Source: SHZI01 sp031395645
Lineage (GTDB): Bacteria; Pseudomonadota; Gammaproteobacteria; Steroidobacterales; GCA-2729495
NCBI GenBank assembly: GCA_031395645.1
Contig: JANNJM010000014.1
Coordinates: 8,868 to 72,867, forward strand
Direction: 5' to 3'
Length of the DNA: 64,000 nt
The notes below the pieces were generated by a model. It ran no database searches and was not told the origin of the DNA. It saw only the letters and a list, made by a program, of their open reading frames with translations. The position numbers and the translations under genes are program-made. Positions 52,750 to 62,084 of the stretch are shown here, piece after piece. Numbering within the stretch: position 1 is the first letter of the stretch; every line of letters starts with the position of its first letter.

Positions 52750-53943
52750 TTACCTCGGCATGAACGCGATGCTTACAGGCTTGTTGATCTTCAGATCATT
52801 ACCGGTGTTGGTGAGCCTGCCGGTCCCGGTGTCGATCTTGAGGACCGCGATGTTGTCCGATTTCTGACCTTCGACGAGAAGGTACTTGCCGGTGGTGTCG
52901 ATTTTGAAATCGCGGGGCCAATCAACACCAGCAGGTGTTGTCTCGATGAAGGCGAGCTTGCCATCCTCCTGGTTGACCGAAAAGACAGCGATGCTGTTCT
53001 CGCCGCGGTTCGACACGTACGCGAACTTGCCGTCGTGACTGAGCTGGATCTCGGCGGTGTTGTTGTCGTCTTCGTACCCTTCGCGCAGCGTGCTGATGTA
53101 CTGAATCTCCCGCAGTGCCCCGGAAGCGTCCATGGCCAGCACAACAACGTGTGAGGAAAGCTCTGCGTTCGCGTAAACGAACTTGCCATCAGCGCTGAAC
53201 GCGAGATGACGGGGGCCAGCGCCTGCCGCGGTCTTGCCGGTTGCCGCCGTCGCCTCGCTGAGCCTGGCGCCGCTGGTCACGTCGTACGCAAACACGCGGT
53301 CGGCGCCGAGATCAGCCGCATACACCTTGCCCGACTTTGGACTCTCCGCGATGAAGTGAGCGTGTGGAACCGGCTGGTTCTTATGTGGGCCGGACCCCGT
53401 GTGCTTTACATGGTCAGCGGCAGAGAGGCTCCCGTCGCTGCCAATGGTGTAGCTGGCAATGCTGCCGCCGCTGTAGTTCGCAACGAAAAGGTGGTCACCC
53501 GCACGGTTGATCGAGAGGTGGCAGGGATCTGCACCGTGTGAAGCGACCTGGTTAATGAGTTGCAGTTCGCCCGAGGCCTCTATCCTGAACGCGCTGACAC
53601 CACCGGTCTCTTCACCATTGTAGTCATTAACTTCGTTGACCGCGTACAGGAACTCGCCATTCCTGCTGATGGTCAGGTACGAGGGGTTCTCGGTCTCAGC
53701 GACGAGCCTGGCCTCCGACAAAGTGCCTGTTTCGGGGTCGAACATTGAACGATAGATGCCGGAGCTGCCGCATGCACCTTTGCCGCCGTTCCTGACTTCG
53801 CAAGCCCAGCCTTTGGTGTAGGTGCCGATGTAAAGAGGAATCCTCTTGGCCTCGGGTTGGCGACACCCGGTATTGGAAGCAAGAAGAGCCGAAAGTAAAA
53901 AACCCGAAATGAAGAACTTTGATCGAGAAATGGCAGTCTGCAT
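52750..53943 (-). CDS. lactonase-family (YbhE/6-phosphogluconolactonase-like) lipoprotein
   Basis: A 397-residue seven-bladed propeller. A signal peptide with lipobox SNTGC near residue 26 makes it a lipoprotein, unlike cytoplasmic YbhE. The repeated blades show LYIGTYTKG, LYAVNEVNDYNGEETGGVSA, HLSINRAGDHLFVANYSGGS, HAHFIAESPKSGKVYAADLG and FAYVSNRGENSIAVF. The family includes 6-phosphogluconolactonase and muconate-lactonizing enzymes; an exported location makes the pentose-phosphate role unlikely. Confidence 0.88.
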   Translation of the reverse strand: MQTAISRSKFFISGFLLSALLASNTGCRQPEAKRIPLYIGTYTKGWACEVRNGGKGACGSSGIYRSMFDPETGTLSEARLVAETENPSYLTISRNGEFLYAVNEVNDYNGEETGGVSAFRIEASGELQLINQVASHGADPCHLSINRAGDHLFVANYSGGSIASYTIGSDGSLSAADHVKHTGSGPHKNQPVPHAHFIAESPKSGKVYAADLGADRVFAYDVTSGARLSEATAATGKTAAGAGPRHLAFSADGKFVYANAELSSHVVVLAMDASGALREIQYISTLREGYEDDNNTAEIQLSHDGKFAYVSNRGENSIAVFSVNQEDGKLAFIETTPAGVDWPRDFKIDTTGKYLLVEGQKSDNIAVLKIDTGTGRLTNTGNDLKINKPVSIAFMPR

Positions 53944-54069
53944 GGCTCGCGACCATAGGGGTTTCGTTCACGCTTCGCAATCGCCGACTCTTCCGGGCTG
54001 ATGAGGGGCTGCGCTCCCGGTGCCGGCAGTGCCACAATGGCAGCGTCCTCCGGGCAACGGAACTACAGC

Positions 54070-56136
54070 ATGAAACGCGGACCGGCTCTCTTTCTGGTAC
54101 TGACGCTCAGCTCGGCGGCGATGGCCGACGAAGGCATGTGGACATTCGACAATTTTCCGAGTGAAACCGTGCGCAACCGCTACGGTGTGAGCATCGACCA
54201 GAAATGGCTCGACCGCACGCGCGGTGCCGTGGTCCGGCTGGAAGGCGGCTGCACGGGTTCCTTCGCCTCGGCTGACGGCCTGATCCTTAGCAACCACCAT
54301 TGCGCCGTCGATTGCCTGAGCCGTATTTCCACCCAGGGCCGCGATGCCGTCACTGCAGGCTTTTTAGCGCGCACGCGGGCGGAGGAGGAGCGCTGCGCGG
54401 CTGAGCAGGTCTCTGTGCTGGAGCGACTGGAGGACGTGACAGGCAAGGTGACCGAGGCCGTCGGGGCCGAAATTGGTCCGGCTGCCAACGAGAAACGCAA
54501 GGCCAGGCTTACGCAGCTGGAGCAGGCCTGCGAGGACAGCTACCGCGGGCGGCGCGACCCGCACTCCTGCGAGGCGGTCACGCTCTACGGTGGCGGCCAG
54601 TACTTCCTCTATCACTATCGGCGCTACACCGACGTGCGGCTGGTGTTCGCGCCGGAAGCCGACGTGGCCTTCTTCGGCGGCGATATCGATAACTTCGAGT
54701 TCCCGCGCTGGAACCTCGACTTCTCGGTGCTGCGGGCTTACGACAATGGCAAGCCCGCCAGGACGCCGAACTTCCTGCACTGGCGGCGCGCCGGCCCGGA
54801 GCCCGGCGAGGCGGTATTCGTCGCCGGACATCCTGGTAGCACGGAGCGGCTGAGCACCGTGGCGCAACTGCGCTTCCAGCGTGATCCGGTGCTGAGCCAC
54901 TGGCTGCTGCGCGCGTCGGAGCTGCGCGGGCGGATGTTGCAGTTTTCCGCGAGCGGCGGGGAGCAAGCCCGCATCGCGCGGGAGTCCCTGTTCGGACTGG
55001 AGAACAGTTTCAAGGTGTTCCGCAACCAGAACGAGGTACTCCTCAACGAGGATTTCATGGCGACCCGCAGGCAGCAGGAGGAGCAGTTGCGGGCCGCGGT
55101 GGCCGCCGATCCCAAACTGAAACCCTATGCGCAGGCCTGGCCGGAAATTGAAAGCGCGCTGGCGCGCTATCGGGGATTCTACGACCGGCATAACTATCTC
55201 GAGGACGGCGCGGCCCTTCGCGGTGACCTCGCCGGCGCAGCTCGGGCGCTGGTGCGGGCTGCGATGGAGCGGGAGAAGCCCAACGAGCAGCGGCAGCGCG
55301 AGTACAGCAACGCGGCATTGCCAAAGCTGCGCCAGCAGCTGCTGGCACCATTTCCGGTTTATCGCGATCTGGAGACGCTGCGTCTGACCGCGTCGCTCGA
55401 GAAGTTCGTGGAATTTCTCGGCATCGACGACCCCGCCGTGCGTCTCGTCCTGGGCCGCGAGTCCGCGGCGGTGGTCGCAGCGCGCGTGATCCGTGACACG
55501 CAGATTGGTGACCCCGAGGTGCGGCAGCGTTTGTGGGATGGTGGCCGCATTGCCCTCGAGCAGTCTGCGGATCCGCTGATCGCGCTGGCCCTGCGCGTCG
55601 AGCCGGAGGCACAACTCCTGCGCAAGCAGTATGAGGACGAGGTCGAGGCCGTGGTGCTGGCAGCCCAGGAACGACTGGCCTTGGCCCGATTCGCGGTGCT
55701 GGGCAAGGGCACCTATCCGGACGCGACCTTTACGCTGCGGCTGAGTTACGGCGCCGTGCAGGGGTGGCGGGAGGGCGACCGGGACGTCGCGCCTTACACA
55801 ACAACCGCAGGGCTGTTCGCCCGCACCACCGGGCAGCAACCTTTTGCACTGCCGCAGCGCTGGATCGATGCCGAGCGTCTTGTCAGTCCGGACACACGCT
55901 TCAATCTGGTGACCACGAACGACATCGTTGGCGGCAACTCCGGCAGCCCACTGCTCGATGCGCGTGGCCGGCTGGTCGGGCTGGTATTCGACGGCAACCG
56001 ACATTCGATCGGTGGCAATTACTGGTTCGACCCGGCACTGAATCGCACCGTGGCGGTACACCCGGCTGCGCTGCTGGTGGCGCTCAGCGACGTGTATGAG
56101 GCCCGCGAGCTGGTGCGCGAACTCACCGTCGACTAA
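54070..56136 (+). CDS. S46-family dipeptidyl peptidase, DPP7-like
   Basis: A 688-residue serine exopeptidase with a signal peptide (cut near AMA-DEG), thus periplasmic. The trypsin-like catalytic His is in GLILSNHHCAVDC, Asp probably in ADVAFFGGDIDNFEFPRW, and Ser in DIVGGNSGSPLLDARG. Eighteen residues after the catalytic Ser the sequence is FDGN: a Gly there is known for DPP7 (hydrophobic P1), Arg for DPP11 (acidic P1). It would release dipeptides from peptide N-termini. ATG 54070 chosen at the signal peptide. Confidence 0.92.
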   Translation: MKRGPALFLVLTLSSAAMADEGMWTFDNFPSETVRNRYGVSIDQKWLDRTRGAVVRLEGGCTGSFASADGLILSNHHCAVDCLSRISTQGRDAVTAGFLARTRAEEERCAAEQVSVLERLEDVTGKVTEAVGAEIGPAANEKRKARLTQLEQACEDSYRGRRDPHSCEAVTLYGGGQYFLYHYRRYTDVRLVFAPEADVAFFGGDIDNFEFPRWNLDFSVLRAYDNGKPARTPNFLHWRRAGPEPGEAVFVAGHPGSTERLSTVAQLRFQRDPVLSHWLLRASELRGRMLQFSASGGEQARIARESLFGLENSFKVFRNQNEVLLNEDFMATRRQQEEQLRAAVAADPKLKPYAQAWPEIESALARYRGFYDRHNYLEDGAALRGDLAGAARALVRAAMEREKPNEQRQREYSNAALPKLRQQLLAPFPVYRDLETLRLTASLEKFVEFLGIDDPAVRLVLGRESAAVVAARVIRDTQIGDPEVRQRLWDGGRIALEQSADPLIALALRVEPEAQLLRKQYEDEVEAVVLAAQERLALARFAVLGKGTYPDATFTLRLSYGAVQGWREGDRDVAPYTTTAGLFARTTGQQPFALPQRWIDAERLVSPDTRFNLVTTNDIVGGNSGSPLLDARGRLVGLVFDGNRHSIGGNYWFDPALNRTVAVHPAALLVALSDVYEARELVRELTVD

Positions 56137-56198
56137 GCGTGCGGCGAACAGTTCGATGTGCCACAATCAGGAATTCTGTGACACATGGAGGGGTGGTG

Positions 56199-56426
56199 GT
56201 GAAGAGTCTCAGTATCCGGGAAGTCCGCAAAGAACTGGCCCAGCTTGATGATCTGGTGTCGCGCGAGGGTGAGGTGGTGGTCACGCGCCGCGGCAAGCCG
56301 ATTGCGCGCCTGCTCCCAATGCGCAGCGAGCGGCGGATGCCGTCGCACGCCGACCTTCGTGCGAGCATGTCGCGCCTGAAGGCTGGCAGCGAAAGGCAGA
56401 TCCGTGCCGAGCGTGACGAGCGGTGA
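56199..56426 (+). CDS. Phd-family antitoxin
   Basis: A 75-residue protein: MKSLSIREVRKELAQLDDLV and VVVTRRGKPIARLLPMRSER are the Phd/YefM DNA-binding domain; the tail is a short charged helix. Three GTG codons in a row (56193, 56196, 56199) follow GGAGGGG; 56199 is best placed. The stop overlaps the start of the PIN gene. Confidence 0.87.
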   Translation: MKSLSIREVRKELAQLDDLVSREGEVVVTRRGKPIARLLPMRSERRMPSHADLRASMSRLKAGSERQIRAERDER

Positions 56427-56857
56427 TGGGGCCATACCTCGACACCAGCGCACTTGCGAAGTGGTATCTCAACGAGCCTTTCTCAGCCCAATTCGAGGCA
56501 TTCATTCAGGAGCAGCCGACGGCGGCTATCAGCCGCCTGACTGTCGTTGAGTTCCGCTGTCTCCTCGCCCGGCGCCGGCGGGCGGGCGAGATCACGAAAA
56601 GCATCGAATCGCGGGTCTACTCGGCATTCGAAAAGGATGTCGGTGCAGGATTCCTGCAGGTATACCCGGTCGCGGACGAGCATCTGATCGCGGCACTGGG
56701 TCTGATCACACGACTAGGCCGGTATCCATTGCGAACCCTGGATGCCTTGCATCTGGCCGTGGCCCAGGGCATTCATTCCCGACGCCTGGCCACCGCAGAC
56801 AAGACCATGGCTGTGGCGGGGAAGGCAGCTGGTTTCGGCGTCGTGCGTTTCTTCTAA
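56423..56857 (+). CDS. PIN-domain toxin
   Basis: A 144-residue VapC-like toxin: YLDTSALAKWYLNEPFS (first Asp), RLTVVEFRCLLARRRR (Glu), RTLDALHLAVAQ (third Asp) and LATADKTMAVAG (last Asp). Start GTG 56423 or ATG 56426; GTGATG overlaps the antitoxin TGA. A complete pair with the Phd gene. Confidence 0.9.
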   Translation: MMGPYLDTSALAKWYLNEPFSAQFEAFIQEQPTAAISRLTVVEFRCLLARRRRAGEITKSIESRVYSAFEKDVGAGFLQVYPVADEHLIAALGLITRLGRYPLRTLDALHLAVAQGIHSRRLATADKTMAVAGKAAGFGVVRFF

Positions 56858-56876
56858 CCAGTACTTCTCGCCGTCG

Positions 56877-58397
56877 ATGACCTCCTTCCCGAACAGTTCC
56901 GGACTTGATGGTTTGCGCCAGGCCATGGCCTTGCACCGCGCAGGTCGGGCCGCGGAGGCCGATCTGCAGTACTCCGCCGTCCTGCAAATCGAGCCGGCGC
57001 AACCCCACGCGCTGCGTCTGCAGGGAATTCTGGCGCGGGACCTGGGTGATCTCGACCGTTCACTGAAGCTGCTCCGGAAGGCTTCCCTGGCCGCACCACT
57101 TGATCCGGAACCCGCGGCCGAACTCGGCCTGAGCTACCTCGCTGCCGGCTATCTGCACCTGGCCGAGGCCGCGTTTCGTCAGGCCCTCAGACGGGATCCC
57201 CAATCCAGCAAGGCGCTGGCAAATCTGGGTGCGCTGCTGCAGCACCGGGGGCACGTGCAGGAAGCCATCGAGTGTCACCGGCGAGTGCTTGCACTCGACC
57301 CCGGCGACCTGGAGGTCCGCTGCAATCTCGCGACGACGCTCGTCGAAGCGGGGCGGGGCGACGAGGCGCTGGCTGAGTGCGATGTCGCGCTGGCCGACGC
57401 ACCGGCCCGACCCGAATTGCTGGGCACGAAGGGCGCGGTGCTCGTTGGCCTCGGGCAATATGCTGCCGCCGTGCCACTGCTCGAGGCCGCACTCGAGGCG
57501 GGACCCGACGACATGGCGCTGATCAATCTGGGTCTGGCCCACCAGCAGCTTGGCCAGGCGGGCGAGGCGATGGCAGCACTGGACGCTGCGGTGCGCGTCA
57601 ATCCGGACAACGCGCGGGCCACCGCCGATCTCATCGCACTGTGCTCTGCTGCCGGGCGCAGCTCGGCAGCGCTTCGCCTGAGTGACGACTTTCTGCAGCG
57701 TCATCCGGGCGAGCGACTCGTGCTTGCCTCCCGGGCGGTGGCGCTTCGGGACGATGGCCAGGCCGACGCTGCCCGCGAGCTCATCGACCTGGAACGACTG
57801 GTGAAGATCCGGGAATTCCCGATTCCGCGGGGCTTTGACGCTGGCGAGGACTTCAATGCACAGCTCGCCAGCCTGTTGCGCAGCGATCCCTCGCTGCTGC
57901 CGAGTCCCCTGAGCAAAGCCACCCGGGGTGGCGCGCAGACGGGTGAACTCGACCCGGACTCATCACCGGTGCTCAGTGCCTTCCGGGACACGCTGAATGC
58001 GGAACTGCGCCACCTCATCACGGAGTTGCACCGGGACGGATACACGGAGCATCCGGTCATGGCCTGGGCCGCAGACCGCTGGAGCTTGCGCATCTGGGGT
58101 ACCGTGCTCAGTCCCGGCGGTCACCAGCTGCCACACCTGCACCCGCTGGCCTGGCTGAGTGGCGTCTATTATGTGGCAGTGCCGCCGGGGCTCGGCGACG
58201 ACGGTGCGCTGGAGTTTGGGGAACCACCGCCCCGGGTCACGCCGCGAATCCCACCGGAGCGGCGCCGCATCAGCGCTGTGCCCGGGCGGCTGGTGCTGTT
58301 CCCGTCCTGGTTCTGGCACCGCACCCTGCCCTTTGACCAGGCGGGGGAGCGGATCAGCGTGGCTTTTGACGTGCTCCCGTCGATCTCCGGGAGCTGA
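56877..58397 (+). CDS. TPR-repeat protein with C-terminal 2OG-Fe(II) oxygenase-like domain
   Basis: A 506-residue protein. About seven tetratricopeptide repeats (for example LRRDPQSSKALANLGALLQH, PDDMALINLGLAHQQLG) fill residues 10-290. The C-terminal 200 residues have QLPHLHPLAWLSGVYYVAVP and GRLVLFPSWFWHRTLPF followed by ERISVAFD, the iron- and 2-oxoglutarate-binding pattern of the putative 2OG-Fe(II) oxygenase family found with TPRs. Likely hydroxylates a protein or sulfotransferase partner; target unknown. ATG 56877 is tentative; ATG 56925 is an alternative. Confidence 0.82.
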   Translation: MTSFPNSSGLDGLRQAMALHRAGRAAEADLQYSAVLQIEPAQPHALRLQGILARDLGDLDRSLKLLRKASLAAPLDPEPAAELGLSYLAAGYLHLAEAAFRQALRRDPQSSKALANLGALLQHRGHVQEAIECHRRVLALDPGDLEVRCNLATTLVEAGRGDEALAECDVALADAPARPELLGTKGAVLVGLGQYAAAVPLLEAALEAGPDDMALINLGLAHQQLGQAGEAMAALDAAVRVNPDNARATADLIALCSAAGRSSAALRLSDDFLQRHPGERLVLASRAVALRDDGQADAARELIDLERLVKIREFPIPRGFDAGEDFNAQLASLLRSDPSLLPSPLSKATRGGAQTGELDPDSSPVLSAFRDTLNAELRHLITELHRDGYTEHPVMAWAADRWSLRIWGTVLSPGGHQLPHLHPLAWLSGVYYVAVPPGLGDDGALEFGEPPPRVTPRIPPERRRISAVPGRLVLFPSWFWHRTLPFDQAGERISVAFDVLPSISGS

Positions 58398-58510
58398 AAC
58401 CGGGGAGGGCAAGCGCCCCCGTATATTGTTAAATCGGTTGGCATTTCGCTATCAGGGGCGTAGGCTCCGCCGCTAACGAAAACCATAATTGCTTTGCGGG
58501 GGAAATTTCA

Positions 58511-59260
58511 GTGTTACCAGTGATCCATCGGACTGCGCTTTCGATCGCGGCCTTCGCCGCCTTATTGCTGACCTCGCTCACGGCGAACGCCGTGTCGGTC
58601 GAACTTCAGGTGTCGCAGAACGGTGTGCAAGCCGGCGTCTACAACGCCGGGAACCTGGGTTGCAAGGATGTCACCGGGACACCGACTGCCAATTGCGCCA
58701 GCACCGGCCCAGTCGAGGTCGGTGGCAGCGAAGGCCTGAGACTGGATTCCTGGAACCTGTTCCTGGACGAGGATCCCGTTGTCACCGCCACGGTCGCCGT
58801 CACCAACCTCGCCCTGACCACACAGCAGTTCACTCTGCTGTTCACGCTGCCCATCCTGTCGATCCCGGGCAGCACTGTCGTCGGCGGCTCATTTCAGGGT
58901 GGCGCTACGGACACCAATGGCAACGGCGTCACCCTCTCGGCGCCGACGGGTTCGTCCTTTTACACCGCACTGATCGATGCCGTCGCCGTGCAGTCCTTAT
59001 ACGTAGCACCGCAATCCTTCTCCGCCGGAAACTTCTTAAGCCTCAACGTCCCAAACCTCGCGTTCGGCACGCCGATTCCGAGTCAGGCCGGGCCCGCCGC
59101 CCTCAGCACCATCGGCATCCGCGTCGACTTTCTGCTGACGCCTGGCGATACCGCCACGTTCACTGGCAACTTCGTAGTGCAGCCGATTCCCGTGCCCGCG
59201 GCCGCCTGGTTGTTGGGTTCAGCCCTCGGCCTGTTTGGTGTCATGCGCCGGAAGGCGTGA
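58511..59260 (+). CDS. VPLPA/PEP-CTERM sorting-domain exported protein
   Basis: A 249-residue exported protein: signal peptide (residues 1-27, ending TANA), a beta-rich low-charge body with many Thr, Val and Gly, and a C-terminal sorting tag IPVPAAAWLLGSALGLFGVM followed by RRKA. The tag (VPAA motif, helix, basic end) is processed by an exosortase in EPS-producing bacteria; no exosortase gene is in the window. GTG 58511 has GGGGGA upstream. Function of the body unknown. Confidence 0.85.
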   Translation: MLPVIHRTALSIAAFAALLLTSLTANAVSVELQVSQNGVQAGVYNAGNLGCKDVTGTPTANCASTGPVEVGGSEGLRLDSWNLFLDEDPVVTATVAVTNLALTTQQFTLLFTLPILSIPGSTVVGGSFQGGATDTNGNGVTLSAPTGSSFYTALIDAVAVQSLYVAPQSFSAGNFLSLNVPNLAFGTPIPSQAGPAALSTIGIRVDFLLTPGDTATFTGNFVVQPIPVPAAAWLLGSALGLFGVMRRKA

Positions 59261-59261
59261 T

Positions 59262-59305
59262 AGCTACGGTAGGATCCTTCTGAAGCTACGGTAGGATCCT
59301 TCTGA
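59262..59305. repeat. perfect 22-base tandem duplication
   Basis: The 22 bases at 59262-59283 are repeated exactly at 59284-59305, right after the VPLPA-CTERM stop codon. Each copy contains GGTAGGATCCTTCTGA. A simple duplication; whether it matters for the TTG start at 59325 downstream is unclear. Confidence 0.95.
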
Positions 59306-59324
59306 GCAGGGGCTTCCCGGCGTC

Positions 59325-60314
59325 TTGGGAAAATTGCTTAAGTTCGCCGCTGCCGCGCTGCTGACTGCCAGCGCGGCGGCGCTCATTTATGTGTATGGCG
59401 TCCTTCCGCGCCAGCGCCCGGCTCCGGAATTCCGTGTCGACACTGCCCCTGCAGTCCTCGAACGCGGCGAATACCTCGTCAAGCACGTGCTCCTCTGCAA
59501 CGACTGCCACTCCGAGCGCGACTGGACGCTCTACAGCGGCCCCGCCAAGCCGCCATTGGGTGCCGGGCGGCCCTGCATGGACAAGAACACCAAGGCGGTC
59601 GGGATCAACTTCGGCATGGGCGGGTTCCCGGGCCGGCTTTGCATCCGCAACATCACCCCCGACGTGGAGAGCGGCATCGGCGGGTGGACCGATGGCGAGA
59701 TCGCACGGGCGATCCGCGAGGGCGTGAGCCGCGACGGCGAAGCGCTGTTCCCGATCATGCCCTGGTTCATGTACACGGGCATGTCGGACGAGGACGTCGG
59801 GGCCGTGATCGCGTACCTGCGTTCCCAGCCGCCGGTAAAGTCGTTCCGCCCCGACCGGCAGCTCGACTTCCCGCTCAACATCATCTTCCGTTTCTACCCG
59901 AAGCCACTCGCCGGCCCCGTGGCGTCCATCCCGCGCAGTGACACGGTCGCCTACGGCCGGTACCTCTCCAGGATTGCCCGCTGCGAGTTCTGCCACACGG
60001 CGCGCATCCGCGGCCAGGTGGACCCGTTGCCCGACCGGCTGTTCTCGGGCGGCGTGCCCTTCGTGATGGGCACCCGCACCCAGTACTCCAGGAACCTCAC
60101 CATGCACCCGACTGGCGTGGGCGGGTGGACGAAGGACATCTTCATCGCCCGCTTCCGGGCGCACACCGAGCCGTTCCCCGTGACCGAGGAAGAGAATTCC
60201 GAGATGGACTGGGTGGCGTTTTCGGGGATGTCCGACGAGGATCTCGGCGCGATCTGGGACTTCCTGGCTTCGCTGCCGCCGCTCGAAACGAAACTGCTCG
60301 ATCGGGCCGACTAG
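59325..60314 (+). CDS. diheme cytochrome c, membrane-anchored
   Basis: A 329-residue c-type cytochrome. One N-terminal hydrophobic helix (residues 5-25) is a signal or anchor. Two heme sites, LLCNDCHSERDW and RCEFCHTARIRG, each with downstream Met candidates (FMYTGMSDEDV, FSGMSDEDLG), define two cytochrome c domains. Similar proteins are electron acceptors of periplasmic alcohol or sorbitol dehydrogenases. TTG 59325 is the start; no close partner dehydrogenase is present. Confidence 0.87.
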   Translation: MGKLLKFAAAALLTASAAALIYVYGVLPRQRPAPEFRVDTAPAVLERGEYLVKHVLLCNDCHSERDWTLYSGPAKPPLGAGRPCMDKNTKAVGINFGMGGFPGRLCIRNITPDVESGIGGWTDGEIARAIREGVSRDGEALFPIMPWFMYTGMSDEDVGAVIAYLRSQPPVKSFRPDRQLDFPLNIIFRFYPKPLAGPVASIPRSDTVAYGRYLSRIARCEFCHTARIRGQVDPLPDRLFSGGVPFVMGTRTQYSRNLTMHPTGVGGWTKDIFIARFRAHTEPFPVTEEENSEMDWVAFSGMSDEDLGAIWDFLASLPPLETKLLDRAD

Positions 60315-60402
60315 CGGGGGGGATCACCAAAAGTCGGGCAGAAATCCGCGGTTGCGCCGTGTAGCATCTGCACCCCGCGTTCACGCCTCCCAGGATGCCG
60401 CC

Positions 60403-62025
60403 TTGATTACGACCGCCAACATCACCATGCAGTTTGGCGCCAAGCCGTTGTTTGAGAACGTCTCGGCCAAGTTCGGCGATGGCAATCGCTATGGCCTGAT
60501 TGGCGCCAACGGCTGTGGCAAGTCCACGTTCATGAAGATCCTCGGGGGCGACCTCGTGGCCACGTCGGGCAACGTGGCGCTTGATTCAGGGGTCCGCCTG
60601 GGCAAGTTGCGCCAGGACCAGTTTGCCTTCGAGCAGTACGCGGTGATCGACACCGTGATCATGGGCCACGCCGAACTCTGGCCGGTCAGGCAGGAGCGTG
60701 ACCGCATCTACGCCCTGCCGGAGATGAGCGAGGAGGACGGCATGCGCGTTGCCGACCTGGAAACGCAGTTCGCCGAAATGGACGGCTACACGGCCGAGTC
60801 CCGCGCGAGCGAACTGCTGCGTGGTGTGGGTATTCCGGCGGAACTGGATGCCGGGCTGATGAGCGAGGTGGCGCCCGGCTGGAAACTGCGCGTGCTGCTC
60901 GCCCAGGCCCTGTTCGGCAATCCCGACGTCCTGCTGCTCGACGAGCCCACCAACAATCTCGACATCAATTCGATTCGCTGGGTCGAGGAGTTGCTGAACT
61001 CCCGCGACTGCACGATGGTGATCATCTCGCACGACCGGCACTTCCTGAACAGCGTCTGCACCCACATGGCAGACCTCGACTACGGGGAATTGCGCATCTA
61101 TCCCGGCAACTACGACCAGTACATGACCGCGTCCACGGTGGCGCGCGAACGCCTGCTGGCCGACAACGCCAAGAAGAAGGCCCAGATCGCCGAGCTGCAG
61201 ACGTTCGTCAGCCGCTTTTCAGCCAATGCCTCAAAGGCGCGGCAGGCAACCTCGCGAGCACGCCAGATCGAGAAGATCGAAGTGGTTGAGGTGAAGCCCT
61301 CGAGTCGTGTCAGCCCGTTCATCCGTTTCGACCAGGCCCGCAAGCTCTACCGCCAGGCGCTGGAGGTCGAGGGGCTGACGAAAGGCTACGACGCAACGCC
61401 GCTGTTCAAGGGCCTCAACCTGAAGATCGAAGTGGGAGAACGTATAGCAATCATTGGCGCCAACGGCGTCGGCAAGACCACGTTGTTGAAGTGCCTGATG
61501 CAGGAAGTGCCTCCGGAAAAAGGCACGATCAAGTGGTCCGAGAACGTCAGCCTGGGTTACGTCCCCCAGGATCGCGGTGACGACTTTTCCAGCGACCTTA
61601 CGTTATTCGACTGGATCCGCCAGTGGCAGCAGAAGACCGACGACGAGCAGGCGCTGCGGGCGACCCTGGGCCGCATGCTCTTTTCCAAGGACGAGAGCCG
61701 GAAATCGGTCAAGGTCATCTCCGGCGGTGAGGAGGGTCGCCTCCTGTTTGGCAAGATGATGCTCCTCAAGCCAAACGTGCTGCTCATGGACGAGCCCACC
61801 AATCACCTGGACATGGAGTCCATCGAGTCCCTTAACCTGGCGCTGGAGAACTATCCCGGCACGCTGATCTTCGTGAGCCACGACCGGGAGTTCGTGGGTT
61901 CCCTGGCCACGCGGGTTATAGAGATGAAGGCCGACGGGATCGTGGACTTCCATGGGGGATACGACGACTACCTGCGCAGCCAGGGTGTTGGCGAGACGCA
62001 GTTGCCGAGGCGGATGAGCAGATAA
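60403..62025 (+). CDS. ybiT: ABC-F ATPase YbiT
   Basis: A 540-residue ribosome-associated ABC-F protein with two ATPase cassettes. First: IGANGCGKSTFMKILGGD (Walker A), MSEVAPGWKLRVLLAQAL (signature region), LLLDEPTNNLD; linker ADNAKKKAQIAELQTFVSRF; second: IGANGVGKTTLLKCL, VISGGEEGRLLFGK, LLMDEPTNHLD. The whole sequence tracks E. coli YbiT. TTG 60403 is the start, with AGGA seven bases upstream. A broken 50-codon copy of its second Walker B region is at 46958-47106. Confidence 0.95.
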   Translation: MITTANITMQFGAKPLFENVSAKFGDGNRYGLIGANGCGKSTFMKILGGDLVATSGNVALDSGVRLGKLRQDQFAFEQYAVIDTVIMGHAELWPVRQERDRIYALPEMSEEDGMRVADLETQFAEMDGYTAESRASELLRGVGIPAELDAGLMSEVAPGWKLRVLLAQALFGNPDVLLLDEPTNNLDINSIRWVEELLNSRDCTMVIISHDRHFLNSVCTHMADLDYGELRIYPGNYDQYMTASTVARERLLADNAKKKAQIAELQTFVSRFSANASKARQATSRARQIEKIEVVEVKPSSRVSPFIRFDQARKLYRQALEVEGLTKGYDATPLFKGLNLKIEVGERIAIIGANGVGKTTLLKCLMQEVPPEKGTIKWSENVSLGYVPQDRGDDFSSDLTLFDWIRQWQQKTDDEQALRATLGRMLFSKDESRKSVKVISGGEEGRLLFGKMMLLKPNVLLMDEPTNHLDMESIESLNLALENYPGTLIFVSHDREFVGSLATRVIEMKADGIVDFHGGYDDYLRSQGVGETQLPRRMSR

Positions 62026-62030
62026 GCCCT

Positions 62031-62055
62031 CCCGTAGGAGCGCCTTCAGGCGCGA
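62031..62055. repeat. REP-like palindromic element, copy 1
   Basis: CCCGTAGGAGCGCCTTCAGG plus CGCGA. The core GCGCCT-TC-AGGCGC (62040-62053) folds into a six-base-pair hairpin. The element starts five bases after the ybiT stop and is repeated exactly at 63953-63977. Such repeats behind genes are characteristic of some gammaproteobacteria and may stabilise or terminate transcripts. Confidence 0.85.
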
Positions 62056-62084
62056 CCGCCCGCCAAATCCCGTCATACTGATGA

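Noticed and set aside
54364..56166. 600-codon minus-strand open frame covering the S46 peptidase gene
   Set aside because: It is the antisense shadow of a high-GC gene; the plus-strand protein has full S46 catalytic motifs, the minus frame no recognisable domain.
56706..57008. Minus-strand frame with a protein-like stretch LFGKEVIDGEKYWLEETH at the start of the TPR gene
   Set aside because: Looks less random than most shadows, but it has no start, partner or family I know and overlaps two better genes.
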